Shown: positions 9,463-18,731 of the stretch, piece by piece | Layout: each line of letters starts with the position of its first letter | Position numbering within the stretch: position 1 is the first letter of the stretch | Program-made: the position numbers and the translations under genes | The notes under the pieces: model-generated | What the model saw: only the letters and a program-made list of their open reading frames with translations | Database searches by the model: none | What the model was told of the DNA's origin: nothing | Assembly (NCBI GenBank): GCA_937863995.1 | Contig: CALMIK010000038.1 | Location: 1 to 64,000 of the forward strand | Direction of reading: 5' to 3' | DNA length: 64,000 bases | Source of the DNA: an uncultured Chelatococcus sp. | GTDB lineage: Bacteria; Pseudomonadota; Alphaproteobacteria; Rhizobiales; Beijerinckiaceae

Positions 9463-10506
9463 TTACCGCGGCGCGTCCCCGCCCAGCAGCGGCCTCAGGC
9501 GCGCGGCGAGTTGTTCCTCCAGCGCGCGCGCCAGCCGGCCCTTGTAGTGAACCTGGTCGAAGTAATCGTCGGGGTTCTCGGTCTCCGGCAACGTGCCCCG
9601 CCAGTCGATGACGAAGGTGTGCGGGCGCGCCGCGGCCAGCGCCGACAGCCGCTGGAGACAGGCCGATTCGGTGCGCGCGTGAGGGGTGTCGGCGCGCGGC
9701 TGGCCGGTGACGAAGGCCGGCGGCACCATGAGCGCGACCACGGTCTGCGCCGGCACCCGGCCGAGCAGGTCGGCCAGCGCGTCGACGGCGGGGAAGCCGC
9801 CACTGTCGTTGACCACGTCCTCGGGCTTGTACTGCATCAGGGCCGCCCGCTTCTCCGCGCCCTCGAAGCCGTTCGATTCGTAGATCGGGTCGTAGTCCCA
9901 ATACCCGTCAGGCCGGGCGCGCCCGCGCTGGCCGGTGGCATACTCGACGCGCCGCACGCCTTCCTGCAAGACATTGAAGCGCACCAGCCCTCCCAGATAG
10001 GCAAGCGTGTCTTCCTCGTAGAGCCAAAACGGGAATGGATTGGCGGTGGCGAAGGCCTCTTCCCCGCCGTTGCACCAGAAGATGTCCGTGCCGATGACCA
10101 GCGCCTTCGGCGGCGTCTGGCGATGGCGCAGGAACCATTCGAGCAGCGTGAGCTGTTCCCGGGGACGCGTGCCGGGGACGGTGAGCGACGCAAAGCGCGC
10201 GCCGGTCAGTTCCGTCAACCGTTCGGGATGCAGCGCCTGCATGCGCGAATTGCCGATGATGACGGCCTCGAAAGCCGGATCGCGGGCGCGGCTCGCATGC
10301 TCGGTGCGCGTGCCCTGCGCACGCACGCCGGGAGGATCGATAAGCCGCACACGGCCCGATCCATACGGATCGATCAGGAAGAGCGCCAGCGTCAGCCCGG
10401 GAAACAGCACCGCGACCGTCACCAGCAACGTGACCGCGAACGTTCGCCAGCGCCGGGCCTCACCCGTGACGCCCGAGCCAAAGCCGTGTCCCGCCGTCTC
10501 TCCCAT
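9463..10506 (-). CDS. SGNH-type, AlgX/AlgJ-like acetyltransferase partner protein
   Basis: Protein of 347 residues with one N-terminal membrane segment (FAVTLLVTVAVLFPGLTLALFL) and a periplasmic domain. GNSRM near residue 103 corresponds to the catalytic-serine block of SGNH hydrolases, and the C-terminal DYFDQVHYKG supplies the Asp-x-x-His pair. The MBOAT gene ends 17 bases upstream on the same strand. Such pairs work together: the MBOAT protein brings acetyl groups across the membrane and the SGNH partner transfers them to a polysaccharide. No polysaccharide synthase is nearby, so the acceptor glycan is unknown. Confidence 0.75.
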   Translation of the reverse strand: MGETAGHGFGSGVTGEARRWRTFAVTLLVTVAVLFPGLTLALFLIDPYGSGRVRLIDPPGVRAQGTRTEHASRARDPAFEAVIIGNSRMQALHPERLTELTGARFASLTVPGTRPREQLTLLEWFLRHRQTPPKALVIGTDIFWCNGGEEAFATANPFPFWLYEEDTLAYLGGLVRFNVLQEGVRRVEYATGQRGRARPDGYWDYDPIYESNGFEGAEKRAALMQYKPEDVVNDSGGFPAVDALADLLGRVPAQTVVALMVPPAFVTGQPRADTPHARTESACLQRLSALAAARPHTFVIDWRGTLPETENPDDYFDQVHYKGRLARALEEQLAARLRPLLGGDAPR

Positions 10507-10523
10507 AGCCTCAAACCCGCACT

Positions 10524-11894
10524 TCAGAACTGGAAGTAGATGAACTCATAATTCGCATCGTCACCGATCTTGAACAGGATGACGACGAAAACGATCGCGG
10601 TGAGCACCGCCACCCATCGCGCGGGCGGCAGGCGTTGGACGAAGGTCCAGGCGGTGGGGCCGGCAAGCGCCACCGCCGCCGCAAGCGCGATGGTGCGCCA
10701 CCTGAAACGCTCGCCCGGAATGTCCGAACCGATGAGCGCATCGAACATCGTACCCGCCACCTCGAACGTCGGCGCGCGGAACAGGATGAACGTCAGCGCC
10801 AGGAAGGAAAAGGTCAGCGCCCAGCCAAGCAGCGGCGGCATCGGCAGCCCGGCCTTGCGCCACAGCAGCCCGGCGACGAGCCCCGCCCCGTGCGCCATGC
10901 CCCAAACGATGTAGGTGTACCCGGCCCCGTGCCAAAGCCCGGCAAGCGTCATGGTCATGAACAGCGCGAAAAGCTGCAGCGCGAACCCGTGCCGGTTGCC
11001 GCCCATGGCGATATACAGGTAGTCACGCAGGAAGCGCGACAGCGTCATGTGCCAGCGCCGCCAGAAATCGCGCAACGAGGTGGCGCGATAAGGCGTCTCG
11101 AAGTTCTGCGGCAGCACGATGCCGAACAGCAGCGCGATGCCCAGCGCCATGTCGGTGTAACCCGAGAAATCGAAATAGATCTGAAACGGAAACGCCAGCG
11201 TGGCCTGCCAAGCCGCAACCGTGCTCACCGCCCCGGCGGCAGCCGCTTCGTAGGCGGGGTTGACGTAGACCGACAGCGGATCGCCGATGAACACCTTCTT
11301 GGCCAGGCCGATAGTCAGCAGCACCAGGCCGCGCGCGAAGCGCTCCGCCGCGTCCGAGCGCTGATACGGGCGCTCGTCGAACTGGTGCACGATCTCGCTC
11401 CAGCGCACCAGCGGCCCCGCCAGCACCTGCGGAAAAAACGCGATGTAAAGCGTGTAGCGCAGCAGCCCCATCTGCGGCGCGCGCCCTGCCTTCAGGTCCG
11501 TCAGGTACATGATGTGGTGGAAGGTGAAGAACGAGATGCCGAGCGGCAACGCCAGCGCCAGCGGCGTGAATTCCGTTCCCCCCAGGTTCGACGCCAGCCC
11601 CAACGCGAAATCGGCATATTTGAACACGCCGAGCACCAACAGGTTGACGACGATCGCCGCCCAGATCAGCGTGTTGCGCCCCAGATGCCCAAACGCCCGC
11701 GCGACCCCCCAGTTGATGAGGATCGACAAGCCGAGCAGCGGCAGGAAGCGCCAGTCCCAATACCCATAGAACGCGAACGAAAGCACCGCGAGGAGCGGCA
11801 GCCGCCATTGCGGCGCGAAACGCTCGGCCGCGAAGTGCAGCATCAGCGCGCAGGGCAGGAACGCGAGCAGAAAGGCGAAGGAGTTGAAAAGCAT
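10524..11894 (-). CDS. MBOAT family O-acyltransferase, AlgI-like
   Basis: Polytopic membrane protein of 456 residues related to AlgI and DltB. The conserved N-terminal MLFNSFAFLLAFLP, the YWDWRF block, PQVLAGPLVRW, FDFSGYTDMALG and the catalytic histidine in GLWHGAGYTY are all visible. It should move acetyl groups for modification of an exported or cell-surface glycan together with the SGNH protein encoded just downstream. It is the first gene of this two-gene unit; the che operon ends upstream with a terminator. The substrate cannot be named from sequence. Confidence 0.9.
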   Translation of the reverse strand: MLFNSFAFLLAFLPCALMLHFAAERFAPQWRLPLLAVLSFAFYGYWDWRFLPLLGLSILINWGVARAFGHLGRNTLIWAAIVVNLLVLGVFKYADFALGLASNLGGTEFTPLALALPLGISFFTFHHIMYLTDLKAGRAPQMGLLRYTLYIAFFPQVLAGPLVRWSEIVHQFDERPYQRSDAAERFARGLVLLTIGLAKKVFIGDPLSVYVNPAYEAAAAGAVSTVAAWQATLAFPFQIYFDFSGYTDMALGIALLFGIVLPQNFETPYRATSLRDFWRRWHMTLSRFLRDYLYIAMGGNRHGFALQLFALFMTMTLAGLWHGAGYTYIVWGMAHGAGLVAGLLWRKAGLPMPPLLGWALTFSFLALTFILFRAPTFEVAGTMFDALIGSDIPGERFRWRTIALAAAVALAGPTAWTFVQRLPPARWVAVLTAIVFVVILFKIGDDANYEFIYFQF

Positions 11895-11962
11895 GCGGGC
11901 AGCTGATTGGAGTGAATCCGAACTGCGTCACTCCATAGGCGATCTGCGCGCAGGAATAAACC

Positions 11963-11980
11963 CCCGCGAACATCCGCGGG
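11963..11980 (-). terminator. Terminator of the che operon
   Basis: CCCGCG and CGCGGG pair around a 6-nt loop. On the minus strand the stem runs on into GGGTTTATT. It begins 16 bases past the cheR stop codon. Confidence 0.6.
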
Positions 11981-11995
11981 AGCGCGGCATGTGCG

Positions 11996-12874
11996 TCACA
12001 CGGAGGGCAGGCGCGTTGGCGCAACGTCCGGCTTGCGCCCATTCAGAGGCTGGCTGGCGAGCTGATACAGGCCCCGCCGCCCCGGCACGGCCTGGAAAGA
12101 GTCCGTCAACCCGACGATGGTTTCCGCCGCGCCGAGCATCATGAAGCCATCGGGAGCGAGCACGCGGGCGATTCGATCCAGAACCTCCGTCTTCGTCTTC
12201 GGGTCGAAGTAAATCAGCACGTTACGGCAGAACACGATGTCGAACCGCCCGAGCGCCGTGAAGGGTTCGAGCAGGTTGAACTTGCGGTAGGTCACCATCG
12301 CGCGGATGGCTGGGGAAATCTCCCAGCAATCCCCCGTCTCGTCGGTGCGATGGGTAAAGTGCTTCGTCAAGAGGTTCTGAGGCAGACCGCGCTGGATCTC
12401 GAACTGCGAGTAGCGCCCCGCCCGTGCCCGGTCGAGCGCCTGAGTCGAGATGTCGGTTCCCAATATCTCGATGCGCCATCCCGCGATGCGTGGACCAAGC
12501 TCCTGCAGGCACATCGCCAGCGAATAGGGCTCCTGCCCGGTCGACGCCGCCGCCGACCAGATGCGCAGGTGCCGGGTCGCGGCCCTGGCGGCGAGAAGCT
12601 GCGGCAGCATCACGCCGGTGAAGTGCTCAAAGGGCACCTTGTCGCGGAAGAAGAGCGACTCGTTGGTGGTCATCGCCTCCACCACCGCCTCGCGTAGCGC
12701 CATCGCCTCCGGTCGGCGCAGGCGGGTGATGAAATCCGCGAGCCCCGAGTTACCCGCGTCGCGCGCCACCGGCGACAGCCGGCTTTCGACGAGATAGTGC
12801 TTGTCGCCCGGCAGCACGAGGCCGGACTTCTCCTTCACCAGGCGGGCGACAAAGGTGTAGTCGTCGTCCTTCAT
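11996..12874 (-). CDS. cheR: Chemotaxis protein methyltransferase
   Basis: Uses S-adenosylmethionine to methylate glutamates of chemoreceptors, in opposition to CheB. The product has 292 residues with an N-terminal helical domain and a methyltransferase fold; WSAAASTGQEPYSLAM is the SAM-binding signature and FDIVFCRNVLIYFD the family motif IV. The ATG at 12874 overlaps the cheB stop as ATGA, which indicates translational coupling and rules out the longer reading to 12979. It is the last gene of cheA-cheW-cheB-cheR. Confidence 0.96.
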   Translation of the reverse strand: MKDDDYTFVARLVKEKSGLVLPGDKHYLVESRLSPVARDAGNSGLADFITRLRRPEAMALREAVVEAMTTNESLFFRDKVPFEHFTGVMLPQLLAARAATRHLRIWSAAASTGQEPYSLAMCLQELGPRIAGWRIEILGTDISTQALDRARAGRYSQFEIQRGLPQNLLTKHFTHRTDETGDCWEISPAIRAMVTYRKFNLLEPFTALGRFDIVFCRNVLIYFDPKTKTEVLDRIARVLAPDGFMMLGAAETIVGLTDSFQAVPGRRGLYQLASQPLNGRKPDVAPTRLPSV

Positions 12875-14229
12875 CGGCTGCTTCCACGCAAAAGGTCTGT
12901 CAGTTTCTGACCGATTTTCGCCAGCGGCAGAACGGCGGCGGCCGCGCCAGCCGCCCTCACCGCCCCCGGCATGCCCCACACGACGCTCGTCTCCTCGTCC
13001 TGGATGACGACGCTGCCGCCGCCGCTGCTGATGGCGCTGGCGCCAAGCCCACCGTCGTTGCCCATGCCAGTGAGCACGACCGCGAGGCTCGATGCGCCGA
13101 ACACCTGCGCGACCGAGCGAAACATCGGGTCCACGGCCGGGCGGCAGAAATGCTCAGGCGGCGTGTCGCGCAAGCGGGCGAGCACGGCGCGCTCCTCCTT
13201 CTCTATGACGAGGTGCAATCCGCCGGGCGCCACGTAGATGCGCCCCGCCACCACTTCCTCGCCGTCCCGGGCCTCGGCGGACGGCAGCCCGGTGGCGCGG
13301 CCGAGCTGCTCGGCGAGCAGGGCCGTGAAGGTCGGCGGCATGTGCTGCACGACGAGAACCGGCACGCGCACCAGCGCTTCCTTGCATGCGGTGAGCACCT
13401 GCACCAGCGCCTGCGGACCGCCGGTCGAGCTGCCGAGCGCCAGCACCCGCGGCGGCACGCTGGAGAAGGGCCGCAAGGGCGGCGCCTCTCCGGCCGACCG
13501 CTTCGCCGGGGTGGGCCGCGGATCGGCCGGCCGGGCCGAGGCGGCTGCCGACGGCGTATGAGCGGTGGACGCCGCATGACCGGCTCCATGGAACGCGTTG
13601 CCGCCATGCGATGCGCCGCCGGGCGGCAACGTCCCGCTCCCGTGACCAGCCTGATTCCCGTGGGCCAGCCCCTCTCGCGCGGAAGTATCGGCTTTTGTGA
13701 AAATCTCGGCTTTTACGAAAATTTCGGATTTCGCCGGCGCCTCGGTTTTCGCGGATGCGGCGGGGGCCTCGCGGCGCGGGTCGGGCGCGGCCAGTCCGCG
13801 CCGACGGCGCGCCTGCGCGCCGAGCTGCGTGACGAGCTCGACCAGCTCGCGCCGGTAATCGGCGGCGCTGGCGATGCGCCCGCTGCCGTCAGGCTTGGCG
13901 ATGCACTCAGCCGCGCCGAGCGTCAGAGCGCGCAGGCTGATCTCCGCCCCCCGGCGCGACAGCGTCGACGACACCAGCACGACCAGACCGGGCCGGCGCT
14001 CCAGCAGCAGCGGCAGCGCCGTGAACCCGTCCATCTCCGGCATCTCGATGTCGAGAACGACGACATCGGGCTTCGAGACGGTCACGTCCTCTACCGCCAT
14101 CCTGCCGTTGGCGTGAACGGCAACGACATCGACGCCCGGCACCTCGCGCAGCCACCGCACCGTCAACCCGCGGATTACCGCGGAATCGTCAACCACCATC
14201 ACGCGAATATCGTCTGGCCTGCCAGCCAT
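12871..14229 (-). CDS. cheB: Chemotaxis response regulator protein-glutamate methylesterase
   Basis: Demethylates or deamidates chemoreceptors when phosphorylated by CheA. The 452-residue protein has a receiver domain (about 1-125, phospho-acceptor in VVVLDIEMPEMDGF), a long low-complexity linker (about 150-265) and the methylesterase domain (about 268-448) with Ser in GSSTGGPQAL, His in VVQHMPPTF and Asp in GMGNDGG. The linker is unusual: a short repeat (KSEIFVKAEIFTKADTS) and a stretch rich in His, Gly and Ala. It is about 80 residues longer than common CheB proteins because of this linker. It couples to cheR by a 4-base overlap. Confidence 0.96.
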   Translation of the reverse strand: MAGRPDDIRVMVVDDSAVIRGLTVRWLREVPGVDVVAVHANGRMAVEDVTVSKPDVVVLDIEMPEMDGFTALPLLLERRPGLVVLVSSTLSRRGAEISLRALTLGAAECIAKPDGSGRIASAADYRRELVELVTQLGAQARRRRGLAAPDPRREAPAASAKTEAPAKSEIFVKAEIFTKADTSAREGLAHGNQAGHGSGTLPPGGASHGGNAFHGAGHAASTAHTPSAAASARPADPRPTPAKRSAGEAPPLRPFSSVPPRVLALGSSTGGPQALVQVLTACKEALVRVPVLVVQHMPPTFTALLAEQLGRATGLPSAEARDGEEVVAGRIYVAPGGLHLVIEKEERAVLARLRDTPPEHFCRPAVDPMFRSVAQVFGASSLAVVLTGMGNDGGLGASAISSGGGSVVIQDEETSVVWGMPGAVRAAGAAAAVLPLAKIGQKLTDLLRGSSR

Positions 14230-14304
14230 TCAGCCCCCCAAACCGCTGACACGCCAACGCGTCATGCCCCTGCGCCTATCAAAACCGTCGCACCGTCTCC
14301 GGCA

Positions 14305-14778
14305 TCAGGCGGAAGCCTCCTCCTTGATGTTGGCCAGCACGACCTCAACATCGAGCACGGCCATCAGTTCGGCATCGAGCGAAAAGACGCCATCCGTCAT
14401 GGCGCTCCAGCGCGGATCGAGATTGGGTGGCTTGGTGGTGAGGCGCGACTTGTCGAGGGTGAGCACTTCGCCCACCTCGTCGACCAGAAGGCCGTATGTC
14501 TCGCCCAGGTAATCGACGCCCACGGCAATCTCGACCTCGTCGGCGTCGCGAAGCGGAAAGCCAAGGCGCCGGCGCATGTTGACGGCTGTCACGATCCTGC
14601 CGCGCAGGTTGAGAACGCCGTCGATCTCCGCCGGAGCCAGCGGCACCGGCGTGATGCGCTGGGGAACGAACACGTCGTGCACGGCCCAGATCGGCAGTCC
14701 GAACAGTTGACCGGCGATACGCACCGTCACGAACTGGATTTGCGCGTCGTCGCGCAGCGTTGCGAGCTGGGTGCTCAT
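14305..14778 (-). CDS. cheW: Chemotaxis coupling protein
   Basis: Scaffold of 157 residues that links chemoreceptors to CheA; a single CheW-like beta-barrel domain fills the protein (FVTVRIAGQLFGLPIWAV near the N-terminus, GVLNLRGRIVTAVNMRRRL in the middle). Its ATG overlaps the cheA stop by four bases (14775-14778), so it is translationally coupled. A gap of 75 bases separates it from cheB. Confidence 0.96.
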   Translation of the reverse strand: MSTQLATLRDDAQIQFVTVRIAGQLFGLPIWAVHDVFVPQRITPVPLAPAEIDGVLNLRGRIVTAVNMRRRLGFPLRDADEVEIAVGVDYLGETYGLLVDEVGEVLTLDKSRLTTKPPNLDPRWSAMTDGVFSLDAELMAVLDVEVVLANIKEEASA

Positions 14779-17576
14779 GACACCACTCCGTTGCGGCTGG
14801 CGGTGAATTCATCGAGGGCGGCCAGCAGTCCAGCCTTGTCGAACTTGGCGATGTAATCCGTGAACCCGGCCTGGCGGCCGCGTTCGATGGCCTCCGGCGT
14901 GCCGAGCCCCGAGAGCGCCACCACCGGCCACTCCGCGGTGTCCGGGTTGGATCGCAACTGCTCGACAAAGGTGAAGCCGTCCACGTCAGGCATGTCGATA
15001 TCGCTCACCACGACATCGAACCGCGCGCCGGCATCGAGATGCGAGTACGCTTCCGACACGCCGGCGCACAGGGTGACATCGTAGCCCGCCGCCCCGAGCA
15101 CGGGCGCGAGCATGTTGCGAAAGAAAGCGCTGTCGTCGACCAGGAGCAGGCGCGGACGCTCGGCGCCGGCCGCGGCCCGCTGGGTTGTGATCGCGGCGAA
15201 GTTGGACGGCAGGAAATGGCCGATGTCGAGGATTTCCGTCGCCTTGCCCCGGACCACCGCCGTGCCGACGATCCCGGGACCGCCCGAGCCGAACTCGATG
15301 GTGAACTCCTCGTCAACGATGTCGACGATCTCGTCCACCACGAAGCCGATCGCCCGGCCGTGATCGGTAAACACGAGCAGCGGCCGCTCCTTCTGGCCGT
15401 TGTTGCGCGAGGATTCGTCGAAATAAACCAGCGGCATCAGCGAGCCGCGATATTGCACGAGATCGTGGCCGGTGACGCGCTCGATGCGCTCGGCGTCGAA
15501 AACCTCCAAGCGGGTCACGAGTGACAACGGCACCGCCTTGGGCTCTGCCGAACCGGCGCGGAACACGATCAGCGACATGCTCTGGCCGCCCTTCGAGGCG
15601 ACAGCCTTCTGCGCCTCCTCATGCGCCGCCCCCGAGGTCAGGCTGACCGCCATGGCCTGGGCCATGCTGTTCGGGTCGATGATCATGATGACGCTGCCGT
15701 CGCCGAGGATGGTCGTGCCCGAGAACATCGACACGTGCCGCAGGATCGACGACACCGGCTTGATCACGATCTCCTCTGTGTGCAGCACGTTGTCGACGCC
15801 GATGCCGAAGGCCCGATTGCCCACCTGCATCACCACCACGAAGCTGTCACGCGCCACGCCTGCGTTCACGTTCTCGGGGCTGCCGATGCCGAGCAACTGG
15901 TCGAGATAGATGATCGGCAGCAGCTTGTCGCGCAGCCGCAGCACCGGCGCGTCCTTGAAGCGCTCGATGCGGTGCTCGCTGCCCTTCTGCACCCGCACCA
16001 GCTCCACCACCGCGAGCTGGGGAATGGCGAAGCGCTCGTTGCCCGATTCGACGATCAGCGCCGACACGATGGCCAGCGTCAGCGGAATCTTGATCAGGAA
16101 GGTCGAGCCCTGCCCAGGCCGCGAGACGACGTTGACGGAGCCGCCGATCACCTCGATGTTGGTGCGCACCACATCCATGCCCACGCCGCGCCCGGACACG
16201 CTAGTGACCGCATCGGCGGTGGAGAAGCCGGCGTGGAAGATGAAGGCGTGGACCTGCGCGTCCGACAGCTTATCCGCCTCGAGCTCGGACACGAGCCCGT
16301 TCTTCACCGCCTTTTCGCGGATGCGCGCCGTGTTGAGGCCGCGCCCGTCGTCGCTGACCTCGATGATGATGTGGCCGCCCTCGTGGTAGGCTGACAGGCG
16401 GATGGTCCCGACTTCGCGCTTGCCTGCCTTGACCCGCTCCGCCGGCGTTTCGAGCCCGTGATCGGCCGAGTTGCGGATCATGTGCGTCAGCGGATCCTTG
16501 ATCATCTCCAGCACCTGCCGGTCGAGCTCGGTGTCCGCGCCCAGCATCTGCAGGTCGATCGGCTTGCCGAGATCGCGCGAGAGGTCGCGCAGGATGCGCG
16601 GCAGCTTCTGCCATGCGTTGCCGATAGGCTGCATGCGCGTCTTCATCACCGCTTCCTGCAGCTCCGCCGTCACCTGTGACAGACGCTGCAGCGGCACCTT
16701 GAATTCCGATTCCTCGTGCCGGCGCATCAAATCGAGCAGCTGATTGCGGGTGAGCACCAGCTCCGAGACCATCGTCATCAACTGTTCGAGCGTATCGACG
16801 TTGACACGGATCGACTGCGCCGGTCCGCCGCGAGAGGCCGCCGCACCGTCGTCGCCGGAGGCGGCAGGCGCCTCACGCGATGCGAGCGCCGCCTCGGCGC
16901 GGGCGGGCACGCCTGGCGCCGGCCTGGACGCCGGAGACTTGACGGCAGCAGGATTGGCGGCAGAAGGCTCGGCCGCAGAAGATTTGGGGGGAGCGGATTC
17001 CGCCCGAGGAGGCGTCGCACTCTCGGCTTTCTTCGGCGCGGAAGCGCTTGCCGGCGCGGCAGGGGGTGCGGGCCGCGGATCGACAGGGGTATCCCGAAAC
17101 AGGCGCTCGAGCTCGTCCAGATCGTCGTCCGCATCGGCGCCCGCCTGCACGGCGACGGGTTCCGGCGCAGCAGGAGCCGGCTCCGGATCGGGCTGCAGCA
17201 CCTTTTCAGCCATTTCCTCCAGCGCGCCGATGAGGTCGCTGTCGTCGCCCTCTCCCTCGACGCCGTCATTCGTCTCGAGGTCGTGGATGATTCCCTTGAC
17301 GCGGTCGATCGACTGCATGACGAGATCGACGGCATCGGGCTTCACCGGGGCGCCATCGCGAAAACGCCCCATCAGCGTTTCGGCGGCGTGCGCCACGGAT
17401 CCCAGCCTTACCAGGCCAAGAAAGCCGCTCGTACCCTTGATGGTGTGAACGAGCCGGAAGATGTTGCCAAGAATATCGGCATTATTCGGGTCGCGCTCGA
17501 ACTTCACGAGTTCCGCATCGACAAGGTCCAGGCTTTCGTTGGTCTCGGTCAGGAACTCTTGCAGCAGATCATCCAT
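14775..17576 (-). CDS. cheA: Hybrid chemotaxis histidine kinase with receiver domain
   Basis: Cytoplasmic sensor kinase of 933 residues. Domains in order: HPt (1-110, phospho-His44 in LVHTIKGTSGFLG), a Pro/Ala/Ser linker (about 140-250) where a P2 domain might be expected, dimerisation and ATPase core (about 255-495, N-box MIRNSADHGLE, G-boxes DDGRGL and GRGVGMDVV), a CheW-like domain (about 495-640), a second CheW-like domain (about 660-790) and a receiver (about 800-925, Asp in VVVSDIDMPDVDGF). It heads the che operon. The fused receiver may act as phosphate sink or internal regulator, since the operon has no cheY. This layout is closer to FrzE- or pilus-type kinases than to the E. coli enzyme. 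Confidence 0.95.
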   Translation of the reverse strand: MDDLLQEFLTETNESLDLVDAELVKFERDPNNADILGNIFRLVHTIKGTSGFLGLVRLGSVAHAAETLMGRFRDGAPVKPDAVDLVMQSIDRVKGIIHDLETNDGVEGEGDDSDLIGALEEMAEKVLQPDPEPAPAAPEPVAVQAGADADDDLDELERLFRDTPVDPRPAPPAAPASASAPKKAESATPPRAESAPPKSSAAEPSAANPAAVKSPASRPAPGVPARAEAALASREAPAASGDDGAAASRGGPAQSIRVNVDTLEQLMTMVSELVLTRNQLLDLMRRHEESEFKVPLQRLSQVTAELQEAVMKTRMQPIGNAWQKLPRILRDLSRDLGKPIDLQMLGADTELDRQVLEMIKDPLTHMIRNSADHGLETPAERVKAGKREVGTIRLSAYHEGGHIIIEVSDDGRGLNTARIREKAVKNGLVSELEADKLSDAQVHAFIFHAGFSTADAVTSVSGRGVGMDVVRTNIEVIGGSVNVVSRPGQGSTFLIKIPLTLAIVSALIVESGNERFAIPQLAVVELVRVQKGSEHRIERFKDAPVLRLRDKLLPIIYLDQLLGIGSPENVNAGVARDSFVVVMQVGNRAFGIGVDNVLHTEEIVIKPVSSILRHVSMFSGTTILGDGSVIMIIDPNSMAQAMAVSLTSGAAHEEAQKAVASKGGQSMSLIVFRAGSAEPKAVPLSLVTRLEVFDAERIERVTGHDLVQYRGSLMPLVYFDESSRNNGQKERPLLVFTDHGRAIGFVVDEIVDIVDEEFTIEFGSGGPGIVGTAVVRGKATEILDIGHFLPSNFAAITTQRAAAGAERPRLLLVDDSAFFRNMLAPVLGAAGYDVTLCAGVSEAYSHLDAGARFDVVVSDIDMPDVDGFTFVEQLRSNPDTAEWPVVALSGLGTPEAIERGRQAGFTDYIAKFDKAGLLAALDEFTASRNGVVS

Positions 17577-17794
17577 GTCGGCTTCTCCTGGAACGCAACT
17601 CCGAAGTTCACGCCCGCCACATATCCGGGCACGACTTCTCCACTATTTCCGCACACAAACCCTTCAGCGAAATTCCGCCGCGCCTCCGCTGACACACCCG
17701 AGAAGCAGCGCCGGAAATTTTCGATGTCAAAATACCCGTCCGCACTCCTGCCAAGCGCGTGCCTGCCCGGTCGCTGCCGGTCAGGCCAGCGCGC

Positions 17795-18247
17795 TCACTG
17801 CATGATGTCCTTCTTGTCGACGTAGTTGAATTCCTCGATGAGCACGTCCCTGACGACATCCGCTCCGAACACCTCATTGACCGCCACCTTGATATTGCCG
17901 GTCAGCTTGTCGATGTCCTTCTTGTTGACGCCGTCGAACTTGCGGTCGGAGTCGTCGTAGATCAGCCGGAACGCCCGGTCGATGATCAGCGGCTCGGGGG
18001 GAATGGAGATCTCGCGCAGGGTGCGCGCATCCGCCGTGAAAACGAACTGCGCCACCACATAGCCCTTGACCTCGTTGTCGGCGACGATCGGCACGTTGAT
18101 CAACCGCAGCTTGCGGAACTCCAGCCCCACCAGATAGGCAGACTCCGGAGCCTCGGGCACGCGGTTCGACGACCATTGCGCGGCGCTGTAGCTGGAAATC
18201 AGCGTCACGACGCAAACCCACAAACCGATAAGCACAAAACGGATCAT
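17795..18247 (-). CDS. FliL-like membrane-anchored flagellar-locus protein
   Basis: Protein of 150 residues with one N-terminal membrane helix (FVLIGLWVCVVTLISSYSAA) and a periplasmic domain. The closing part, FGADVVRDVLIEEFNYV, and the preceding PPEPLIIDRAFRLIY recall the C-terminal domain of FliL, although similarity to the fliL product at 44039-44560 is low. It is the last gene of the minus-strand flagellar arm and its ATG overlaps the preceding stop by four bases. A stator- or basal-body-associated role is plausible from context but not shown. Confidence 0.6.
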   Translation of the reverse strand: MIRFVLIGLWVCVVTLISSYSAAQWSSNRVPEAPESAYLVGLEFRKLRLINVPIVADNEVKGYVVAQFVFTADARTLREISIPPEPLIIDRAFRLIYDDSDRKFDGVNKKDIDKLTGNIKVAVNEVFGADVVRDVLIEEFNYVDKKDIMQ

Positions 18248-18717
18248 CGGCCATATCTTCCAAACGGGCCGGCCTCGGCATAAGTGCCGTCCGACTCGGA
18301 GGCCCGCAGGCCATCCGCGACGAGGGATGCAACCTCGCGCGCCGCCTCCATGTAGCGCTTCAGGGTCGCCTCGTTATCGGCGAGCTTGGCCTTGATGTGA
18401 ATCAGATCCTGCCGCAGCGCCTCGCCGCCCTCGTCCGCCGTCAGCGCCTCCACGTTGAGCGCCCGCGCGAGCCGGGTGAGATCGAGCAGGCACTGGCTCT
18501 TGCGCCGGGTGATCTCGTCGAGCCCCGCGATCCGCCCCTCCTGCAGGGCGGCGAGCTCGTCCTCAATCACAGCCTCGAGACGCGCAAAGACCTGCCCCAG
18601 CGCACGCTGCGCGCCCGAAGCGGGGCCGGCAAGCCTCACCGCGAACGCGCCGTCAACTGCCGTCCCGTCTCGTCTGTCCAGCGCCGCCTCGTCTCTTTCG
18701 CCGCTCATGCCATGCAC
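18244..18717 (-). CDS. FlgN-like export chaperone (putative)
   Basis: Protein of about 157 residues, mostly helical. The region from VIEDELAALQEGRIAGLDEI through TRRKSQCLLDL has the pattern of FlgN chaperones, which hold hook-associated proteins FlgK and FlgL before export. The start is either GTG at 18717 or ATG at 18708. It lies between the flgJ-like and fliL-like genes and overlaps the latter by four bases. The flgK and flgL genes it might serve are in the same arm. Family assignment is by pattern only. Confidence 0.6.
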   Translation of the reverse strand: MHGMSGERDEAALDRRDGTAVDGAFAVRLAGPASGAQRALGQVFARLEAVIEDELAALQEGRIAGLDEITRRKSQCLLDLTRLARALNVEALTADEGGEALRQDLIHIKAKLADNEATLKRYMEAAREVASLVADGLRASESDGTYAEAGPFGRYGR

Positions 18718-18731
18718 CCGTTCCGTGACCG

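Noticed and set aside
13150..14856. A 568-residue plus-strand open frame opposite cheB and cheW
   Set aside because: Antisense shadow; no domain or repeat of known proteins, and both genes beneath it are certain.
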